64,000 bases of DNA from an uncultured beta proteobacterium (GCA_903830985.1 CAIKVZ010000055.1:1-64000); one strand, 5' to 3'; positions 1 through 8,778 are shown, numbered from the stretch's first letter. Program-made: numbers and translations. Notes: generated by a model from the sequence alone, not told the origin.

Positions 1-141
1 GTTGCGAAAGGCCTGCAGCACGCGCGGCTGCAGCTTGTCCTGACAGTAGGCCTGCGCCGCCTCGCGCACCATGCGCTCCTCGTCGCTCAGTTGTTGTTCC
101 AGCAGGAACGGGTCCTGCCATTGAAATGCTGCGTGCGCCAT
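1..141 (-). CDS. gcdH: Glutaryl-CoA dehydrogenase, N-terminal fragment (runs off the window)
   Basis: The 47 visible codons start at an ATG at position 141 and run off the left edge with no stop. The peptide begins MAHAAFQWQDPFLLEQQL and continues with SDEERMVREAAQAYCQDKL, the typical start of glutaryl-CoA dehydrogenase, an acyl-CoA dehydrogenase family flavoenzyme. The enzyme oxidatively decarboxylates glutaryl-CoA to crotonyl-CoA in the cytoplasm. Glutaryl-CoA is the product expected downstream of the benzoyl-CoA pathway encoded to the right, so the placement makes metabolic sense. It is divergent from a LysR gene, an arrangement common for gcdH in Betaproteobacteria. Only the N-terminal helix is visible, so catalytic residues cannot be checked. 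Confidence 0.85.
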   Translation of the reverse strand, partial: MAHAAFQWQDPFLLEQQLSDEERMVREAAQAYCQDKLQPRVLQAFRN

Positions 142-327
142 GGTGGTTCTCCAGAGTTTGAAAGCGGGGCGCAGAAGCGGCGCCGAGGCCATCGTAGGGC
201 CCATCGGAGTTCCAATGCAAGCGATGAATAGTGATCCAGTTATGCGATTTATTGATATATAGTCTTGTTTCCAGAATTACTTATAGGAATCCGCCTTTTA
301 AAACTGAAATTTGGTCACTTTTAAATC

Positions 328-1233
328 ATGCGCAGAAAAATCCCCTCCCTGCAGGCGCTGGCCTGTTTCGAAGCCGCGGCACGCCACGAGAGTTACACCC
401 GCGCTGCGCAGGAGCTGGCTTTGACCCAGGGTGCGGTGTCGCGACAAATCTCGGTGCTGGAAGAGTTCCTGGGGGTGGCCCTGTTTCGCCGCACCCGGCA
501 TGGCGTGCTGCTGAGCGTGCGCGGCGCCGAATACCTGAGCCAGGTCGCGCCGCGCCTGCAAGGTCTGGAACAGGACACCCTGGACTGCATGTCCAGCCGG
601 GGACAGGGCGGCATCATCCACCTCGCTGCGGTCCCGACTTTCGCCACGCGCTGGCTGATTCCTCGCCTGCCCCGGCTCAAGCTGGCCCACCCGCAAATCA
701 CCGTCCACATCGAGACGCGCACCCGCCCTTTCATGTTCGCCGATACGGCCTTTGACGCCGCCCTCTATGCGGGAACACCGGACCAGGTGAGCAACTGGGC
801 CGGTACCCGGGCCACGCGCCTGATGGGCGAAATCGTGGTGCCGGTTTGCAGCCCGAAGTTTCTCGACCGGCGCCGTCAACTCACGCCCGAGACCATGGTG
901 CAGTTGCCCTTGCTGCAACAAAGCACCCGCCCTGCAGGCTGGCGCCAATGGTTCGACGCGGCGGGCGTGACGGCGCCCAATGCACTGTTCGGGCCGCGCT
1001 ACGAGCTTTTTTCCATGACCGCAGCGGCCGCGGCCCAAGGCCTGGGCCTGGCCCTGGTGCCGCGCATGCTGATCGAGGACGAACTGGCCCGCGGTGAACT
1101 GGTGGTGGCGTGCGAGCGCCCTCTGCGCGGCGAGCGTGCCTACTACCTGGTGACGCCGGAGCGCGCCGACGAGCGCAGCGCCACTCAGACTTTTATCGAC
1201 TGGTTGCAGCAAGCCGCACAGGACACGCCCTGA
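328..1233 (+). CDS. LysR-family transcriptional regulator (GcvA-like), probable gcdH regulator
   Basis: A 301-residue protein of normal LysR length. The N-terminal winged helix-turn-helix (about residues 5-65) contains SYTRAAQELALTQGAVSRQI, followed by a linker helix and a type 2 periplasmic-binding-like effector domain (about residues 90-295). The sequence style (IPSLQALACFEAAARHESYTRA) resembles the GcvA subgroup. It is transcribed divergently from gcdH across an AT-rich gap of about 190 bp that should hold both promoters. By analogy with gcdH-linked LysR proteins it probably responds to glutarate or glutaryl-CoA; that is inference. It could instead act on the bzd genes, but those have their own regulator next door. 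Confidence 0.85.
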   Translation: MRRKIPSLQALACFEAAARHESYTRAAQELALTQGAVSRQISVLEEFLGVALFRRTRHGVLLSVRGAEYLSQVAPRLQGLEQDTLDCMSSRGQGGIIHLAAVPTFATRWLIPRLPRLKLAHPQITVHIETRTRPFMFADTAFDAALYAGTPDQVSNWAGTRATRLMGEIVVPVCSPKFLDRRRQLTPETMVQLPLLQQSTRPAGWRQWFDAAGVTAPNALFGPRYELFSMTAAAAAQGLGLALVPRMLIEDELARGELVVACERPLRGERAYYLVTPERADERSATQTFIDWLQQAAQDTP

Positions 1234-1387
1234 GCGGGCTGCGGGCCATAAGGACCTGTTGCTGTGACCTGCAGGAGCCTGAGCGACAATGGCCGATCTC
1301 CCACCCGGCTGGAAGGGCCAGCGGGTCCGCGTTGCGGCACGGCCTCGGCCAGGGCCAACCGGGTGCGCACTCGACAAGTTTGAAATC

Positions 1388-2272
1388 ATGACCAGCAAGC
1401 CTTTGGAAAACAGCTCGACACCACGCCTGCCGGACGACAGCGATGCATACCTGCACGCCTTGGGCGAACACATTCGTGACCTGCGGGTGCGCCGCGGCAT
1501 GACGCGCGCCATCCTGGCACGCGATTCGGGCGTGTCGCTGCGCTACCTGGCACAACTCGAAGGCGGTGAGGGCAATATCTCCATACTGCGCCTGCGCCAG
1601 GTGGCGCAGGCCATGGCCATGCCGCTGGAAGAGGTGATTCGGGTCGGCCCTGAGCAAGCCGCTGAACTGACGCTGTTGGGGCAGTTTCTGGCCCGACTGT
1701 CACCCGCGCAACTGGTCGAGGCCCGCAGTCTGCTGGGCAGTGCCTTCGAACAAAAGAACCGGCGCAACCGCATTGCCCTGGTGGGCCTGCGCGGGGCCGG
1801 CAAAAGCAGTCTGGGCAAAAGACTTGCAGCGCAACGCAATGTTCCCTTTATCGAACTCGCCGACGTCATCGAGCAGACCGCAGGCGTGCCCCTGTCGGAG
1901 GTTTTTTCACTGTATGGGCAATCCGCTTACCGGCGCTACGAGCGCCGCTCGCTGGAGTGGCTGGTGGAAACGCATGACAGCTTTGTCCTGTCGACGGGGG
2001 GCAGCATTTCGACCGAGCCGGCCACCTTTGACGAACTGCTGACCTCGTGCTACACGGTCTGGCTGCGCGCCAGTCCGTCAGATCACATGGCCAGGGTGGT
2101 GGCGCAGGGCGACCAGCGGCCCATGGGCGACGACCGGGAGGCGATGCAGGATCTCGAGCGCATCCTGATCGGGCGCGAACCCATGTACCGCAAGGCCGAT
2201 GCGATCGTGAACACCTCGGGACTCGATATCGAGCAAAGCCTGGCCGAACTGCTCAAGCAGATCGCCGCCTGA
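1388..2272 (+). CDS. bzdR: BzdR/BoxR-type regulator: XRE helix-turn-helix fused to a shikimate-kinase-like domain
   Basis: A 294-residue two-domain protein. Residues about 22-85 form a Cro/CI-type helix-turn-helix (GEHIRDLRVRRGMTRAILAR followed by SGVSLRYLAQLEGG). Residues about 127-290 resemble shikimate kinase, with a P-loop GLRGAGKS at 133-140. This architecture is specific to BzdR and BoxR, which sense benzoyl-CoA through the kinase-like domain and control anaerobic (bzd) or aerobic hybrid (box) benzoyl-CoA pathways. Its position directly upstream of bzdN in the same orientation is that of bzdR in Azoarcus sp. CIB. The ATG at 1388 was chosen because it gives the usual family length; upstream in-frame codons have no family similarity. 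In Azoarcus it represses, and benzoyl-CoA relieves repression. Confidence 0.9.
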   Translation: MTSKPLENSSTPRLPDDSDAYLHALGEHIRDLRVRRGMTRAILARDSGVSLRYLAQLEGGEGNISILRLRQVAQAMAMPLEEVIRVGPEQAAELTLLGQFLARLSPAQLVEARSLLGSAFEQKNRRNRIALVGLRGAGKSSLGKRLAAQRNVPFIELADVIEQTAGVPLSEVFSLYGQSAYRRYERRSLEWLVETHDSFVLSTGGSISTEPATFDELLTSCYTVWLRASPSDHMARVVAQGDQRPMGDDREAMQDLERILIGREPMYRKADAIVNTSGLDIEQSLAELLKQIAA

Positions 2273-2601
2273 CCCCGGCAGGAATTTCCCGGCGCCGGCC
2301 TGCAATATGCGGGCTCTGCATGACGCCCAGCCGCAAACCGCGCGGCCGACCCCGTCGACTCACTGCGCTCTGGCAGCGCCCTGACGCGTTGACGACCATA
2401 CCTATTCGAGCTGCTCGGCATCGGTGTTTTCACTGATATCGACCAGCAATAGAGGTTTTCCTGCGCCAAATCAATGTTCCAGCGCTTTGGTCAGAAAAGA
2501 TGCGCTATATCGCACTTTGCGCTTTATAGTGCATTACCGGCGATATAGTGCACACCGTGACACTGCCCCGGCCAGAACTTAATGCGAACAAGGAGACTTC
2601 G
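2273..2601. other. bzdR-bzdN intergenic region
   Basis: A 329-bp gap without a convincing gene. Its first two thirds show nothing clear. The last 100 bp hold three operator-like dyads (separate entry) and a Shine-Dalgarno (AAGGAGAC, about 2589-2596) before the bzdN ATG. TATAGT -10-like hexamers occur at 2525-2530 and 2544-2549, inside the palindromes, but no well-spaced -35 was found, so the exact promoter is not assigned. Confidence 0.6.
2501..2553 (+). promoter_or_regulatory. Cluster of three BzdR-type operator dyads upstream of bzdN
   Basis: Three related elements sit 48-101 bp before the bzdN start. TGCGCTATATCGCA (2501-2514) is a near-perfect palindrome. TGCGCTTTATAGTGCA (2518-2533) is a near-perfect 16-bp palindrome with TGCR ends. 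CGATATAGTGCAC (2541-2553) carries the right half of the same pattern. The common core is TGCR-C-TATA-G-YGCA. TGCA-centred repeats are what is recalled for BzdR operators in Azoarcus. TATAGT -10-like sequences fall inside the dyads, so binding would occlude RNA polymerase. Assignment to BzdR rests on proximity and this resemblance. Confidence 0.65.
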
Positions 2602-3741
2602 ATGAGCGACGGTTTATTTGACCAGTTCAAGGGCTGGTACGAAAAGCGGCACGACTACGCCAAAGACTGGAAACAGCGCACCGGCGGTCAGGTGGTGGCG
2701 ACGATGTGCACCTACACGGCCGAGGAGTTGCTGATCGCGGCCGACATGCTGCCGGTTCGGGTGCTCGGCGCGCACGAGCCGCAGAACGTCACCGAGCCGC
2801 ATATCTTCGGCATGTTCTGCCCCTTCTGCCGAGATTCGCTGGCGCAGGGACTGCTGGGACGCTTCGACTACTGCGACGGCGTGACGCTGACGCAGTCGTG
2901 CATCCAGTACCGCCAGACCTTCAGTTCCTGGCGCACCAATGTGCCCAGCGTGCAGTGGGACTATTACGTGCCCATGCCCAACGAGGTGCAGTCGATCCAC
3001 GCCCGCAAAGCACACCACGCCGAACTGCAGTCGTTTCGCATCTTCCTGCAAGCGCTGACCGGCAAGGAGTTGACCGACGCCAAGCTCAAGGAAGCGCTGG
3101 CCGTGGTCGACGAGAACCGCCGCCTGCTGCGCGAGCTGTTTGAGTACCGCAAGGCCACCAACCCCCAGGTCAGCGGCGTCGAGGCGATCTACGCATCCCT
3201 CACGGCGCAGTTTGTCGACAAGCGCGAGCACAACGAGGAACTCAAGCGGGTGCTGGCCAAACTGCCCACGCGCGGTCTGGTGCGCCCCGAAGGCGTGCGC
3301 TTCATGACCATCGGCTCGGAGAACGACGACATCGCATTCATGGCCATGGTTGAGTCGGTGGGCTCCACCATCGTGATCGATGACCAGTGCTCTGGAACGC
3401 GCTATTTCTGGAACGAGTCCAAACCCGACGAGGACGTGATCAAGGCCATCGCCGACCGCTACTGCGACCGGCCCGCCTGCCCGACCAAGGACTACCCCAG
3501 CCACACGCGCTTCGACCACGTGCTGGGGCTGGCCAAGGAGTTCAACGCACGCGCCGCGATCTTCCTGCAGCAGAAATTCTGCGACCCGCATGAAGGGGAC
3601 TACCCCGATCTGAAACGGCACCTCGAATCCAACGGGATCCCGACGCTGTTCCTCGAATTCGACATCACCAACCCGATCGGACCGTTCCGCATCCGGGTCG
3701 AGGCCTTCCTCGAAACGATGAGCGAAGAAGACCTTTTCTGA
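2602..3741 (+). CDS. bzdN: Benzoyl-CoA reductase, BcrC/BzdN-type subunit
   Basis: A 379-residue protein of the 2-hydroxyglutaryl-CoA dehydratase D-component / BcrC family. With BzdO it should form the module that binds benzoyl-CoA and carries the active-site [4Fe-4S] cluster, reducing the ring to cyclohexa-1,5-diene-1-carbonyl-CoA using two electrons and two ATP. Visible family features are the cysteine-containing stretches [15 protein letters not shown] and [17 protein letters not shown], and the C-terminal [17 protein letters not shown]. The ATG at 2602 follows AAGGAGAC; an earlier in-frame ATG inside the operator region was rejected. It is the first gene of the operon, 20 bp before bzdO. 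The protein ends in an acidic tail, SEEDLF. Confidence 0.93.
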   Translation: MSDGLFDQFKGWYEKRHDYAKDWKQRTGGQVVATMCTYTAEELLIAADMLPVRVLGAHEPQNVTEPHIFGMFCPFCRDSLAQGLLGRFDYCDGVTLTQSCIQYRQTFSSWRTNVPSVQWDYYVPMPNEVQSIHARKAHHAELQSFRIFLQALTGKELTDAKLKEALAVVDENRRLLRELFEYRKATNPQVSGVEAIYASLTAQFVDKREHNEELKRVLAKLPTRGLVRPEGVRFMTIGSENDDIAFMAMVESVGSTIVIDDQCSGTRYFWNESKPDEDVIKAIADRYCDRPACPTKDYPSHTRFDHVLGLAKEFNARAAIFLQQKFCDPHEGDYPDLKRHLESNGIPTLFLEFDITNPIGPFRIRVEAFLETMSEEDLF

Positions 3742-3761
3742 ACCCACGGGAGACACAGTCC

Positions 3762-5066
3762 ATGCACAACAAATACCCGACCGAGCCGCTGAAGCTCTGG
3801 AAAAAAGCCAAGGAACTGCGCGAGCAGTACTACCTGAACTACGCCAAAGCCAAGGACAACGGCGGTCTGCGCTGGTCCGGCTCGGCCTGGGCGCTCGACG
3901 CACTGCCTGCCGGGCTGGGAACCGACGTCTTCTCGCTCACCGGCGAGCCCTATGCGGCGGCGATCTCGCACGACCGCAAGTTCGCCAAGGAATGCATGGA
4001 CACGGCCGAATCCTACGGTTTTGCGCGCGACCTGTGCTCCTACATGCGCATCTACTGGGGTGGCATGCACCTGGACAAATACCTGTTCGGTGGCAAATTC
4101 CCCAAGCCCGATTTCATCTTCCAGACCCAGATCTGCTGCTCGCACTCCAAGTGGTACCAGCATGTCTCCACCGTCGAGCAGGTGCCCCAGTTCTACGTCG
4201 ACGTGGGGGTCGGCCCCTACAAGGACATGACCGACGCGCGCCTGGACTACGTGGTGGGACAGCTCAACGAGGGCATCGAATTTTTGGAGAAATCCACGGG
4301 TCGCAAGTTTGACGACGAGCTGTTCATCAAGGCCGTGAAGAACGAAATGCGCTCGACCAGCCGCTGGGCCGACATCTGCGCGCTGAACAAGGTCAAGCCG
4401 GCACCACTGGACGAGAAGACCATGTACTCGCTGTACGTGCTGGCAACCCTGTCCAAGTCGTCGCAATGGTGCGCCGACTTCTACGACGAGCTGTACGACG
4501 AAGTCAAGGACCGGGTCGCGCGCGGCATCGCTGCCGTGCCCAATGAGACCGTGCGCATGATGTCGGACACGCAGCCGCCCTGGTCGTTCCTGAAGATCTT
4601 CCGCTACCTCGAAACCTTTGGCGCGGTCTCCATCGGCTCGCTCTACACCTTCGCACTCGAAGGCATCTGGGAGACCAAGGAAGACGGCAGCTGGGGTGGT
4701 CGCACCCTGCCCTGGAACAAGGGCATAGCGATGAACGACAGGCAGACCGCCTTGCGCCTGTATGCCGACTGGAACCTGTCCAAGCCCCAGTGGCAGCACT
4801 TCTACGACCCGCGCCTGAAGACCGAGATGATGCTGCGCATCGTCAAGGAGTGGCAGGTCGACGGCGTGATGCTGCACCTGAACCGCGGCTGCGAAGGACT
4901 GTCCATGGGCATCATGGAAAACCGCATGGGCATTGCCAAGGCGGGCGTTCCCATCATGACCTACGAAGGCAACATGGGCGACGAGCGCGAGTTCGACGAG
5001 GTGCGCACCCAGGCCCGTGTCGATGCATTCATGGAGCAACTGGGCCTGCGGCGCCAGGCTGCCTGA
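3762..5066 (+). CDS. bzdO: Benzoyl-CoA reductase, BcrB/BzdO-type subunit
   Basis: A 434-residue partner of BzdN from the same HgdB/BcrB family. It carries cysteine motifs typical of the substrate-reducing module, such as [12 protein letters not shown] and [18 protein letters not shown] near the C terminus, and the conserved [13 protein letters not shown] segment. Together with BzdN it should hold the low-potential cluster that passes electrons to the aromatic ring. Length is normal for the family. The order N-O-P-Q with short gaps matches the Azoarcus-type operon, not the Thauera bcrCBAD order with its long BcrA. Confidence 0.93.
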   Translation: MHNKYPTEPLKLWKKAKELREQYYLNYAKAKDNGGLRWSGSAWALDALPAGLGTDVFSLTGEPYAAAISHDRKFAKECMDTAESYGFARDLCSYMRIYWGGMHLDKYLFGGKFPKPDFIFQTQICCSHSKWYQHVSTVEQVPQFYVDVGVGPYKDMTDARLDYVVGQLNEGIEFLEKSTGRKFDDELFIKAVKNEMRSTSRWADICALNKVKPAPLDEKTMYSLYVLATLSKSSQWCADFYDELYDEVKDRVARGIAAVPNETVRMMSDTQPPWSFLKIFRYLETFGAVSIGSLYTFALEGIWETKEDGSWGGRTLPWNKGIAMNDRQTALRLYADWNLSKPQWQHFYDPRLKTEMMLRIVKEWQVDGVMLHLNRGCEGLSMGIMENRMGIAKAGVPIMTYEGNMGDEREFDEVRTQARVDAFMEQLGLRRQAA

Positions 5067-5090
5067 CCCTCACCCTGCAAGGAGACAAAG

Positions 5091-5900
5091 ATGATTACCG
5101 CTGGCATAGACATGGGTTCGCGCACCGTCAAGGTCGTGTTGCTCGAAGAGATCACTGTGGAGGACGCGCCACAACTCAAGTACAAGGTGAGGAAGGCGCA
5201 CATCATGATGCCGGGCGATCTGGACCCGGATCAGGCGGCCGAAAAGGTCTACGACGATGCGCTGGCTGCGGCCGGACTGACGCGCGATCAGGTCACGGCG
5301 GTGTTCGCCACCGGCGCCGGGCGCAAACAGGTGGCCTTCGCCACCGAGGGCATCACCGAGATGACCGCCGGCGCCAAGGGTGCGTCCTACATGTACCCAC
5401 TGGCGCGCACCGTGGTCGACGTGGGCGCCGAAGAAGGGCGCGGCATGAAGACCGACGCGCAGGGGCGTGCCATCGATTTCGCCGGCAATGAGAAATGCGC
5501 CGCCGGTGCCGGCTCGTTTGCCGAGGCCATGTCACGCGCGCTGCAGATGACGCTGCAGGAGTTTGGCGACGCCAGCCTGCAGTCCGACAAGAGCATCCCC
5601 ATGAACGCCCAGTGCACGGTGTTCGCCGAGTCCGAAGTGGTGTCGCTGATCCACTCCGCCACGCCCAAGAACGACATCGCCAAGGCCGTGCTCGACGCGG
5701 TGGCCAGCCGGGTCTGCGCCATGGTGCGGCGCGTCGGCATCGAAGGGGAAGTGGTGCTGATCGGCGGCATGGTGCACAACGCCGGCTTTGTCCAGTCACT
5801 GAAGAACGCCATGGGCGTGGACACCATATCCCTGCCCGACATGCCCGAGTACATCAGCGCGCTGGGCTGCGCACTGATCGCCGCCGAGCGTCAGCACTGA
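5091..5900 (+). CDS. bzdP: Benzoyl-CoA reductase ATPase subunit BzdP (HgdC/BcrAD family)
   Basis: A 269-residue ASKHA-fold ATPase of the HgdC / BcrA-BcrD activase family. The N-terminal phosphate loop reads GIDMGSRTVK. Two cysteines, C136 in NEKCAAGAG and C175 in AQCTVFAESE, are in the positions that bridge a [4Fe-4S] cluster between the two ATPase subunits. ATP hydrolysis here drives electron transfer from ferredoxin to the BzdNO module. The start follows AAGGAGACAAAG. It pairs with BzdQ; the short form of both ATPases marks the Azoarcus-type reductase. Cytoplasmic. Confidence 0.92.
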   Translation: MITAGIDMGSRTVKVVLLEEITVEDAPQLKYKVRKAHIMMPGDLDPDQAAEKVYDDALAAAGLTRDQVTAVFATGAGRKQVAFATEGITEMTAGAKGASYMYPLARTVVDVGAEEGRGMKTDAQGRAIDFAGNEKCAAGAGSFAEAMSRALQMTLQEFGDASLQSDKSIPMNAQCTVFAESEVVSLIHSATPKNDIAKAVLDAVASRVCAMVRRVGIEGEVVLIGGMVHNAGFVQSLKNAMGVDTISLPDMPEYISALGCALIAAERQH

Positions 5901-5918
5901 ACGACCAAGGAGAATGAA

Positions 5919-6833
5919 ATGAGTGCAACAAGTGTGGAAGTCATCGCCGAGACCGTTCCGGAGAAGAAGGAATTCTGGCGCTGGCAGGAAAACGTCTGGA
6001 TCGACGAAACCAAGGACTGGAAGAACGCCAAGATCATCACCTGCGGCATCGACGTGGGCTCCGTGTCGTCACAGGCGGTGCTGGTCGTCGACGGTGAACT
6101 GTACGGCTTCAACAGCATGCGCACCGGCAACAACTCCCCCGATTCGGCGACCAATGCGCTGCAGGGTGTGATGGACAAATGCGGCATGAAGCTGGAAGAC
6201 ATACGCTACGTCGTGGGCACGGGCTACGGCCGCGTGAACGTGCCGTTTGCGCACAAGGCCATCACCGAGATCGCCTGCCACGCACGCGGCGCCAACTACA
6301 TGGGCGGCAACGGGGTGCGCACCATTCTCGACATGGGCGGCCAGGACTGCAAGGCGATCCACTGCGACGAAAAAGGCAAGGTCACCAACTTCCTCATGAA
6401 CGACAAGTGCGCAGCGGGCACCGGACGCGGCATGGAGGTGATCGCCGACCTGATGCAGATTCCGATCGCCGAACTGGGCCCGCGCTCCTTTGACGTCGAC
6501 GTCGAACCCGAGGCCGTGTCTTCGGTCTGCGTGGTCTTCGCCAAGTCCGAGGCACTGGGCCTGCTCAAGGCCGGCTACACCAAGAACAAGGTCATCGCCG
6601 CGTACTGCCAGGCCATGGCCGAGCGGGTGGTCTCGCTGCTGGAACGCATCGGTGTGGAAGAGGGTTTCTTCATCACCGGCGGCATTGCCAAAAATCCGGG
6701 CGTGGTGCGGCGCATCGAAAAGCTGCTGGGCATCAAGGCCATGGAGACCAAGGTCGACAGCCAGATCGCCGGCGCCCTGGGTGCCGCGCTCTTTGGCTAC
6801 ACCCTGATGCAAAAACAGGACAAGGCCGCCTGA
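5919..6833 (+). CDS. bzdQ: Benzoyl-CoA reductase ATPase subunit BzdQ (HgdC/BcrAD family)
   Basis: A 304-residue paralogue of BzdP and its expected partner in the ATP-hydrolysing electron activator. The phosphate loop is GIDVGSVSSQ, and the cluster cysteines are C164 (NDKCAAGTG) and C204 (SVCVVFAKSE). It differs from BzdP by an N-terminal extension of about 40 residues rich in Trp and charged residues (KKEFWRWQENVWIDETKDW), which may contact other subunits. It starts 18 bp after bzdP behind AAGGAGAATGAA. Complete and without anomalies. Confidence 0.92.
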   Translation: MSATSVEVIAETVPEKKEFWRWQENVWIDETKDWKNAKIITCGIDVGSVSSQAVLVVDGELYGFNSMRTGNNSPDSATNALQGVMDKCGMKLEDIRYVVGTGYGRVNVPFAHKAITEIACHARGANYMGGNGVRTILDMGGQDCKAIHCDEKGKVTNFLMNDKCAAGTGRGMEVIADLMQIPIAELGPRSFDVDVEPEAVSSVCVVFAKSEALGLLKAGYTKNKVIAAYCQAMAERVVSLLERIGVEEGFFITGGIAKNPGVVRRIEKLLGIKAMETKVDSQIAGALGAALFGYTLMQKQDKAA

Positions 6834-6877
6834 AGCGGATCGAACCGACTTTCGCCCCACCAACAAGAGGAACGAAC

Positions 6878-7162
6878 ATGATTGCCAACTACGGTTACAA
6901 GGACGGCTCGGGCGAGTACTACATCAGCATCGACACCGACAAGTGCATTGACTGCGCGGCCGGGCGTGCCTGCATCAGCGCCTGTCCCAAGCAGATGTTT
7001 GAGCCCCTGGTGGACGACTACGACGACGAAGTGGTGTGGGTCAAGAAGCCCAATTGCCGCACGCTGTCGTACGACTGCTCGGAGTGCAAGCCCGCATCCG
7101 GCTACACCAGCCTGCCCTGCACCACGGCTTGCACGCCGGGCGCCATCAAGCATTCCTGGTAA
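6878..7162 (+). CDS. bzdM: Ferredoxin, probable electron donor to benzoyl-CoA reductase
   Basis: A 94-residue cytoplasmic ferredoxin with nine cysteines. The first set, C23-x2-C26-x5-C32-x3-C36-P, has a lengthened loop (CIDCAAGRACISACP). The second set is spread out (C60, C67, C70, C81, C85, ending CTTACTPGAI). Two [4Fe-4S] clusters are expected, the first with an unusual loop. It lies directly after bzdQ, the position of bzdM in Azoarcus, and would carry low-potential electrons from BzdV to BzdPQ. The start follows CAAGAGGAACGAAC. Confidence 0.85.
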   Translation: MIANYGYKDGSGEYYISIDTDKCIDCAAGRACISACPKQMFEPLVDDYDDEVVWVKKPNCRTLSYDCSECKPASGYTSLPCTTACTPGAIKHSW

Positions 7163-7171
7163 GGAGCGAAC

Positions 7172-7585
7172 ATGGGCAAGAGCCAGGTGATGATTCCCAT
7201 CGTGCAGGCCGACACCGCCTGCGCCAGCGCCAGCGCCAGTTCCTGCGCCTCGAGCGCGAGTTGCTCCTCCACGACCTGCTCCTCGTCGGGCGCCGTGGAC
7301 AGCAACGACCCGTCCTTCCTGCTGCAGCAGCAGGGCTGGATCCTGCGCACCACCATCGGCGAGCCGCGCCTGTCGGAGGTGGTCGAGAACTACAAGACCA
7401 TGGGCTACGAGGTGCACGTCGAGCGCTTTGGCACCCGCACTGCCGGCGCATCGGGCAGCACGGACGAAGCCTCGTGCACGGTCTGCTTTGATGCGGCCGA
7501 CAAGACGAATGCCAGCCAGTCCTGGGGCTCGATCTACGTCCGCCCCGGTCGGACTGCGGCCAAGAGCGACGAATTGTTTGATTGA
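7172..7585 (+). CDS. bzdS: BzdS-like small protein with Cys/Ser-rich N-terminal tract, function unknown
   Basis: A 137-residue protein that sits where bzdS sits in the Azoarcus operon; I do not recognise a domain. Residues 15-40 are almost entirely Ala, Ser, Thr and Cys, with cysteines at 17, 25, 31 and 36. A folded-looking middle part follows (LQQQGWILRTTIGEPRLSEV, then NYKTMGYEVHVERF), and then a CxxC motif (C102, C105). It ends in an acidic SDELFD tail. Six cysteines in two groups suggest metal or Fe-S binding, perhaps an electron-transfer or assembly role. It begins 10 bp after the ferredoxin stop behind AAGGAGCGAAC, so it is surely co-expressed. Confidence 0.7.
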   Translation: MGKSQVMIPIVQADTACASASASSCASSASCSSTTCSSSGAVDSNDPSFLLQQQGWILRTTIGEPRLSEVVENYKTMGYEVHVERFGTRTAGASGSTDEASCTVCFDAADKTNASQSWGSIYVRPGRTAAKSDELFD

Positions 7586-7635
7586 AAAACCTGCCGATGC
7601 GCGCACACGGCGCGCCGGCCTTAAGGAGAATGAAC

Positions 7636-8088
7636 ATGGCTAGCAAGCAGCGCATCCTGCGCGTACTCAAGGCACAAGATCTGGACGACATCGTCGCCAT
7701 CGACGAGACCGCAAGCCAGCAGCCGCGGCGCGAGTACTACGAGAAAAAAATCGCCAGCATCCTGAACCGCACGGCCAACACCAACTGTTCCATCGTCTGC
7801 GAAGTCGATGGCAAGGTGGTCGGCTTCGTCATGGGATACATGTTCTTCGGCGAATTCGGCATCTCCGACGCCACGGCGACGATCGATGCACTGGGCGTTC
7901 ACCCCGATTTCCGCAAGTTCGGTGTGGCCAGTGAAATGCTCGAGCAGTTCATGATGAACATGAAGGCGGTCGGCGTGAAGAAGGTCTACACACTGGTGAA
8001 CTGGGACGACTTCGCGCTCGAACGGTTTTTTGCGCGGCAGAAATTCGTCCCCTCCAAACGCATCAATCTCGAGTTCGAGTTGCCCTGA
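7636..8088 (+). CDS. bzdT: GNAT-family N-acetyltransferase (BzdT-like)
   Basis: A 150-residue GNAT protein. The acetyl-CoA binding motif lies in IDALGVHPDFRKFGVASEML (variant of R/Q-x-x-G-x-A), with beta-strands before it (SIVCEVDGKVVGFVMGYM) and the C-terminal ALERFFARQKFVPSKR. The ATG at 7636 is preceded by TTAAGGAGAATGAAC, a strong Shine-Dalgarno that decides the start. In the Azoarcus operon bzdT occupies this place, with no proven function. Acetylation of a pathway protein is one possibility. A related GNAT gene lies opposite the pad operon at 22260. Confidence 0.8.
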   Translation: MASKQRILRVLKAQDLDDIVAIDETASQQPRREYYEKKIASILNRTANTNCSIVCEVDGKVVGFVMGYMFFGEFGISDATATIDALGVHPDFRKFGVASEMLEQFMMNMKAVGVKKVYTLVNWDDFALERFFARQKFVPSKRINLEFELP

Positions 8089-8113
8089 ACTGTCCCGCCC
8101 TGCGCTGCGCACC

Positions 8114-8758
8114 ATGTGGATCGATACCCATTGCCATACGAAGTATTCGTACGACAACTGGCTCGAACCGGTCGACCTGATCCGTCGCGCCAAGGCGCTG
8201 GGCATTGACGCCGTGTGCATCACCGAACACTACTCCTTTGACGCCTCCGAGCCCGTGCTGCAGGTGGGCCGGGATGAGGGCATGCTGGTGCTGCGCGGTG
8301 TCGAGATCGCCACCGACCGTGGCCATCTGCTGGCCTACGGCGTCGATGACGACGGGTGGAATATCTGGAACCGCGACAACTACCTTCCGATGCAGGAAGT
8401 CATCGCCCACATCAACGCCCTGGGGGGAATCTGCGTGCCGGCCCACCCCTTTCGCCAGGTCGGTCTGTCCAGTCTGCTCGAAGGCATCCTGGATCTGGAC
8501 GGCATTGCTGCGGTCGAGACGCACAACGGCAACAACAGCGCCGACGACGATCGCCTCGCGCAGCGCGCCGCACAGATCCTGGGTTTGCCCACGCTGGGCG
8601 GCAGCGACTGTCACAAGACGGCAGCGGTCGGTCGCTGCGCCACGGAGTTCGAAGGCGACATCCGGTGCATGGCCGATTTCATCGCCGCGGTGCGCGCCGG
8701 CGCCTGCCAGGCGCACTATTACCCGGGCTACGGCGCATCGGGCGCGCCGGCGCTCTGA
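8114..8758 (+). CDS. bzdU: PHP-domain metal-dependent phosphoesterase (BzdU-like)
   Basis: A 214-residue PHP-domain protein. Metal-binding motifs are visible in order: DTHCHT (H-x-H) at the N terminus, CITEHYS, the Glu in RGVEIAT, CVPAHPF, ETHNG and GSDCHK near the C terminus. The family hydrolyses phosphomonoesters or phosphodiesters with two or three divalent metals. It sits in the bzd operon at the bzdU position; why a phosphoesterase belongs to a benzoyl-CoA reductase operon is unknown. The ATG at 8114 was chosen because the PHP motif starts immediately after it; upstream codons overlap bzdT. Confidence 0.82.
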   Translation: MWIDTHCHTKYSYDNWLEPVDLIRRAKALGIDAVCITEHYSFDASEPVLQVGRDEGMLVLRGVEIATDRGHLLAYGVDDDGWNIWNRDNYLPMQEVIAHINALGGICVPAHPFRQVGLSSLLEGILDLDGIAAVETHNGNNSADDDRLAQRAAQILGLPTLGGSDCHKTAAVGRCATEFEGDIRCMADFIAAVRAGACQAHYYPGYGASGAPAL

Positions 8759-8778
8759 GCGAATCAGGAGAAGCAGAG

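Noticed and set aside
1388-2272. BoxR of an aerobic box pathway
   Set aside because: The protein architecture is the same, but no box genes are present and bzdN starts directly downstream, so BzdR is the better name.
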